The translations under genes were made by a program, and so were the position numbers. 64,000 bases of DNA from Eupeodes corollae (lineage: Eukaryota > Arthropoda > Insecta > Diptera > Syrphidae). Below are positions 59,900 to 64,000 of this stretch, piece after piece. How positions within the stretch are numbered: position 1 is the stretch's first letter; the number at the start of each line of letters is the position of its first letter. Under the pieces are notes generated by a model. The model was not told the DNA's origin, did not search any database, and saw only the letters and a list, made by a program, of their open reading frames with translations. The stretch covers positions 215,143,578-215,207,577 of the forward strand of contig NC_079147.1 of assembly GCF_945859685.1 (NCBI RefSeq), read 5' to 3'.

Positions 59900-61430
59900 T
59901 GTGATCAAATAGTGCATGCTTTTCAAGTAAGATGGAAAATCTTAACTCTGAGGTAATTATTGCAAATAATTCAAAAATGCAAGTCCAAGGTATTGGTAAA
60001 GTCAAAATGAAGGTATCTATTGTAAAATTCAAAGAAAGTGAGTTTGAATTTTTAGAAGTCCTTCACGTTCCTGACTTATGCATTAATCTTTTATCTGTCT
60101 CGAATATTGCTCAAAAGGGTTTTTCAATCATTTTTTCCAAGAATAGATGTTTAGTCACGGACCAAAGGGTTGTTGCAACTGCAAGCTTGGTGAACAATAT
60201 GTTCTGACTCAACAGACCACCCAACCAAAGTGCATATGTTACAAAAAATGTAGCTTCACACTTTGAACTTTGGCACAAAGCGTGTTGGACATCCAAGTAA
60301 TGAAACCACACAAGCTATGATTCCGAAAGTGGTACAGAATATTGATTGCGATAGTTCGAAAATCAATTTCATCACATGTTTGCCGTTTAACTCAATTTGT
60401 ACTAGAGCAGAATCAATATTAGATTTAGTACACACAGATCGTTTTGGTCCGAATGAACAAATATTAATTGGAGGTTTAGAGTACATGCTTCTATTCATTG
60501 ATGATTGTTCAAGAAAAGTCTTTGCGTTTTTCACTAAAAGCAAGAATGAGGTAGAGAAAAAGTTCCTTGAGTTCAAAAATACTGCACACACTCAAAATCA
60601 TATCGCTTTTATGACGTTAAGAAAAAAGAAGTCATACTAAGTAGAGACGCAGTTTTCCATGAGCAATTTTTTCGAAAAGATAGTGAGCCAAACGATACAT
60701 CTTATTGTGATATCCTTACAGGATATGAGCGGGGAATGGAGGCGAAATTCCACCAGTGAATTCAAGCAATGAAATACCTATCGAAATAAATGACGAAACG
60801 GCAAGTGAAAACAGTTTTTTGGATGCCCAAGATGATTTCATTGTTTAAGAATCTTCAGAAGGAATCATATCTGAGAGAGGAATAAGACAATCTACCAGAA
60901 TAAGAAATCCACCTGAAAGATACGGTTATCTATCGTACGTGGCCAGCAACAATGATAAAGATTCAAAGACAGTCGCTGAGGCAATGAAGAGCGAACATAT
61001 GTCTGATTGGAAAAAGCGTCAAATGTTCAAAATAAAGTATATAAACTCAAGATATCACTGAACGGTCTCAAACAGGCTAGCAGAGTTTGGAAAAAGAAAT
61101 TGGATGAAACTTTAAAGAAAATTGGACTTAAACAATCAAAAACCGATCCGTGTATTTATTACAAGACAAACAGCACAGATAAAACTTTAGTCCAATTTAC
61201 GTAGACGACATACTGATTTTTAAAAATAACAAAGATGAAACAAAATTATCAAAGAAAAGTTGGCTAAGTCATTCTAGATGAAAGATTTTGGAGAAGCTAA
61301 ATTTGTGCTTGGTATGCAAATAACTCGCGATCGAGAAAAGGGAAAGCAATGGATAGACCAACGGGCATACCTAAAGAATATTCTCAAGCGATTCAACATG
61401 GAGGATTGTAATCCGGTATCCACACCCTTA
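59900..61430 (+). pseudogene. copia-type pol: protease end, integrase, RT (broken, with large deletions)
   Basis: Protease continues to VLHVPDLCINLLSVSN (near 60055-60105). A pre-integrase block (HFELWHK, then KRVGHPSNETT in the next frame; near 60255-60300) and integrase (SILDLVHTDRFGP, 60413-60450; YMLLFIDDCSRKVFAFFTKS, 60483-60545) follow. Most of the remaining integrase core is deleted before FYDVKKKEVILSRDAVF near 60608-60660. RT begins near 60890 (RQSTRIRNPPERYGY, SDWKK); a second deletion joins this to VYKLKISLNGLKQASRVWKK (61037-61095). The catalytic YVDDILIF is at about 61198-61222 in a shifted frame, then FVLGMQITRD and the thumb region to 61430. RNase H is absent. A full copia is about 5 kb; this is 2.5 kb. 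Confidence 0.9.
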
Positions 61431-61502
61431 TAATATTAACCAAAAGCTTATAAAAGAAACACATCAACAAAGCAAACACGAAACTGATTGCATGAAGATC
61501 GT

Positions 61503-61605
61503 TTTAAATACTTAGTTTATTTTATCGTTATAAAATTGTACTAATTTTTATATGTTTGATGTATTGAAAATAAATATTATTACTGTTCAGAATCTTAAAA
61601 CATCA
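61503..61605 (+). repeat. 3' LTR remnant of the copia-type element
   Basis: Matches the 5' LTR from TTTTAAATACTTAG to AAAACATCA, lacking the first ~32 bp of the LTR and a 6-bp CTTACT present in the 5' copy. Ends TCA before the GTTAT duplication. Confidence 0.9.
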
Positions 61606-61610
61606 GTTAT
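61606..61610. repeat. Target-site duplication GTTAT, right copy
   Basis: Identical to 59084-59088. Element termini TG...CA lie directly inside both copies. Confidence 0.88.
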
Positions 61611-64000
61611 CAATGTGGGTCGCATCGCTTCTTTTATTCATTATAAAATTGGGTGACAATTTCTAATAATTTCTACACCTCGACATAAAGTAGAAGTCAA
61701 GTTTAGACTTTTAACAATAATACTTGGCAAGTAGAATCAATAATAAAGGAAAGATGCAAAAGTTTCTTGGATGAGGTCAATGACTTGGTGAAGTTTTAGT
61801 AGGTTTCCAGTAACTGATTTTCAATTAAGCACCATTTCTCTCTCATTTCATTATGATTGCAAATTATTTATAAAGGAAAGTTGGAAATCCTATACGAAGA
61901 ATATTAAGTGTAAACAGAACTTATGACATTTAACTATAAATGTATAAACTCAAATTGCAGTCTGAGATTTCGACGGAATTTGATTTATAGATGAAAAATG
62001 AAGGACAAAGCTTCAAAAGTTCAAGTTAAACTCGAGATGAAAAGGAAAATGATTTTAATATACCTTTTCTATAAATAAAACAACCTTGACACACTTTTGT
62101 CAATCGAAATTCATTTCGCATAACAATCATCAAATATCAGGGAAAGCAAAGTATACAAATTTAAACAACGTGTAAATGTTTTCCCAAAACAACATCCTCT
62201 TCAAACATCATTCACCTTCGCATCATTAGCACCTGTTTTCAAAACTTTGTTATATCTACAAGCTACGAAAACAATGATTTTATCCTTTTTCTACGAATAC
62301 GAATAGAATATGCTCATCCCTAGGTTGGTAATAGACAAGGCATACGACCGTATACCTACCTACATAAACATTAATATGTTTGTTTTTCGAATACAATCAG
62401 CACACCTTTGGGTTTTCTGAAAGCGTCGAGTTGTTTACTCTATTTTTGAATTTGAGCTTGAAATTTTCAATGAAACTACTTAATATTCCTGACATCAACA
62501 TCGATTTAAATCAAACATCAATGGAATAGAAAATATACTATCGATAGGACAATACAATTATACCTCAATATAGAAATTTTATATATGTAGATTGTAGGTA
62601 CAAGTACAGTATACCTTACCTAACCTTTCTGTATCATAGCTCTACACAGCTCTGCATAAAGCAATCACTTGGAAAATTGTGGCGCTGAAATTTGAAATAT
62701 CATCAAGCGGAAGCGAAATAATGTATTTAATGAAGTTGAAGGAATATTTAATTTCTGTTTCTATTTCTATTTTAATTATTTTTTGTTGAAATTCGAATAA
62801 TTTTATGCCTTGATGGTTATTAAATTCCTGAATCTGAACACGTTTTTGTTTTTGGTGATTTTCGATCCACGTACCTTTTAACAATAATTCACACTTTGGC
62901 TAGAACCCTCTTTTCAGAGAAGATAAGTTTGAGTTTTTCTTTTTATAAATATCATGTGCCACTAACAATGTGATTTATTTTCAATCTGTTCTCTTGATGT
63001 AGCACCTCCTGCTGATTTTTTTAAGTTGCAACATTTGGCATCCTGTAGGTATTTCAATTTTTCCTCACTCCTTCCACCTTTGAAGTTCAAGTGTTAAGTT
63101 TCTTCTATACATGATTTCATTTATAGAAAATTCCTAACTAAAAAATATGAGTAATATAATGCGTTCCATCATCATGAAGTTTAATCAACCTACTTAACGC
63201 GAAAACGTTTCTCATCATCCCACAGGATTACCCAGGATCTGTCTTATTTTGTGTGTGTTTGTTTATTTTCATAACAAAGACAAGAAAAAGAAGAAAGAGC
63301 GAAAAAAAATATTATATCAATTTGTTAGACAAATGATACAAACAAATGTTTGCCATTGATCATAATTTCATGTTCTTGTTGTATCTTCAATGGCGAAGGA
63401 TGTAAAGATTTGTCTCTCTTATGATTGACATTCTTTGACAGAGATAGAGAGAGAGCGAAAGTGAGAGAAAAAACGAAAGTTTGAAAAATTCGAGCAAAGG
63501 ACTTATTATGGCTAGTACAGGATGACAAGCTTGCGTGTGTGTGGGTGTGATTGAAGACCAAAACGAATTTTTGTTCCTCAACAAGGTCCTTGCTCCTTAA
63601 ACATTAGGTATAGATTAATGGATGGTACTTTTAATTTTTCACTATAAACAGGCTGATTTTATTACTTTTTTTTTTGAATTATTGTGTCTAAACTCTAATC
63701 GGAGTGTGTGTTTTTTGAGATAACAACTTTTACTTCAAGAGTCATTATTCCATTTATCAAAGTTAAGGTCATTAACTTCAGAGTAAAGCAATAAAGTAGG
63801 TAAAAAAGTTTCCTTTGAAATTGAATAAGCTGGTGTTTTATTACCAACCTCATACTTTTTGATAAATGAAAATTCCACCCAAAAGAAAGATTTTCTTGAA
63901 TAAGATTTTTGGAATAATTTATTTCGGTGATAGCTGCTTTGGAGGATGTCTCAAAACTAACTCGAAAGTTCTATTACCTGCCATTTGTTTAGTGTTTTTG
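61611..64000. other. Non-coding stretch, nothing recognised
   Basis: AT-rich, with a GA-rich run near 63440-63475. No transposon protein or host gene was recognised up to the window end. Confidence 0.45.

Noticed and set aside
1..64000. A previously undescribed multi-gene defence or metabolic system
   Set aside because: All recognisable coding content belongs to known transposon classes and is broken; nothing suggests a set of co-oriented intact genes.

Overview
This window looks like gene-poor, AT-rich intergenic or intronic DNA from an insect, most likely a fly (Diptera). The basis is the set of transposon families and their decay. They are several non-LTR retrotransposon (LINE) lineages with insect-type reverse transcriptase and RNase H motifs, a copia-type LTR element whose primer-binding site resembles the Drosophila copia half-tRNA type, Ty3/gypsy pol, Tc1 and mariner transposases, a hAT-type MITE, a tRNA-derived SINE and a foldback-like element. 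The species is inference. No intact host protein-coding gene was recognised, and no rRNA, tRNA gene, CRISPR array or prokaryotic operon was seen.

Layout. 1-10.6 kb: a minus-strand R1/LOA-like LINE running off the left edge; a plus-strand Jockey/CR1-like LINE (family F2, copy 1); non-coding DNA with a strong hairpin near 5.5 kb; a third LINE type (F3, copy 1); then another R1/LOA-like LINE (F1) split by a clean 744-bp hAT-type MITE with an 8-bp target-site duplication (TSD). 10.6-20 kb: mostly non-coding, with a symmetric MITE-like unit near 13.3 kb, SINE copies at 13.6 and 19.8 kb and F3 copy 2 at 16.4-18.3 kb. 20-29 kb: a minus-strand LINE (F4), a 302-bp MITE, and a third SINE copy containing a short poly(A)-tailed insert flanked by a 12-bp TSD. 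29.3-33.9 kb: one Tc1 element, recognisable by its TA-flanked terminal inverted repeats, that now holds three other transposon fragments: a LINE, a mariner 3' end, and Ty3/gypsy pol plus 3' LTR.

33.9-43.7 kb: non-coding DNA, a 1.4-kb foldback-like inverted-repeat complex, the best-preserved LINE of the window (F2 copy 2, 38.9-41.8 kb), a transposase N-terminal fragment and a possible MITE. 43.7-59 kb: non-coding DNA with two RTE-type LINE 3' ends, an internally deleted mariner/Tc1-superfamily element at 51.5-52.4 kb, and a degenerate ~165-bp tandem array at 58.4-59.1 kb. 59.1-61.6 kb: an internally deleted copia-type element with both LTRs and a 5-bp TSD. 61.6-64 kb: nothing recognised.

Almost every coding remnant carries stops, frameshifts or internal deletions, so none is expected to make a working protein. 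The value of the window lies in its nesting order, which gives relative ages of insertion. I did not find convincing evidence for a new multi-gene system.
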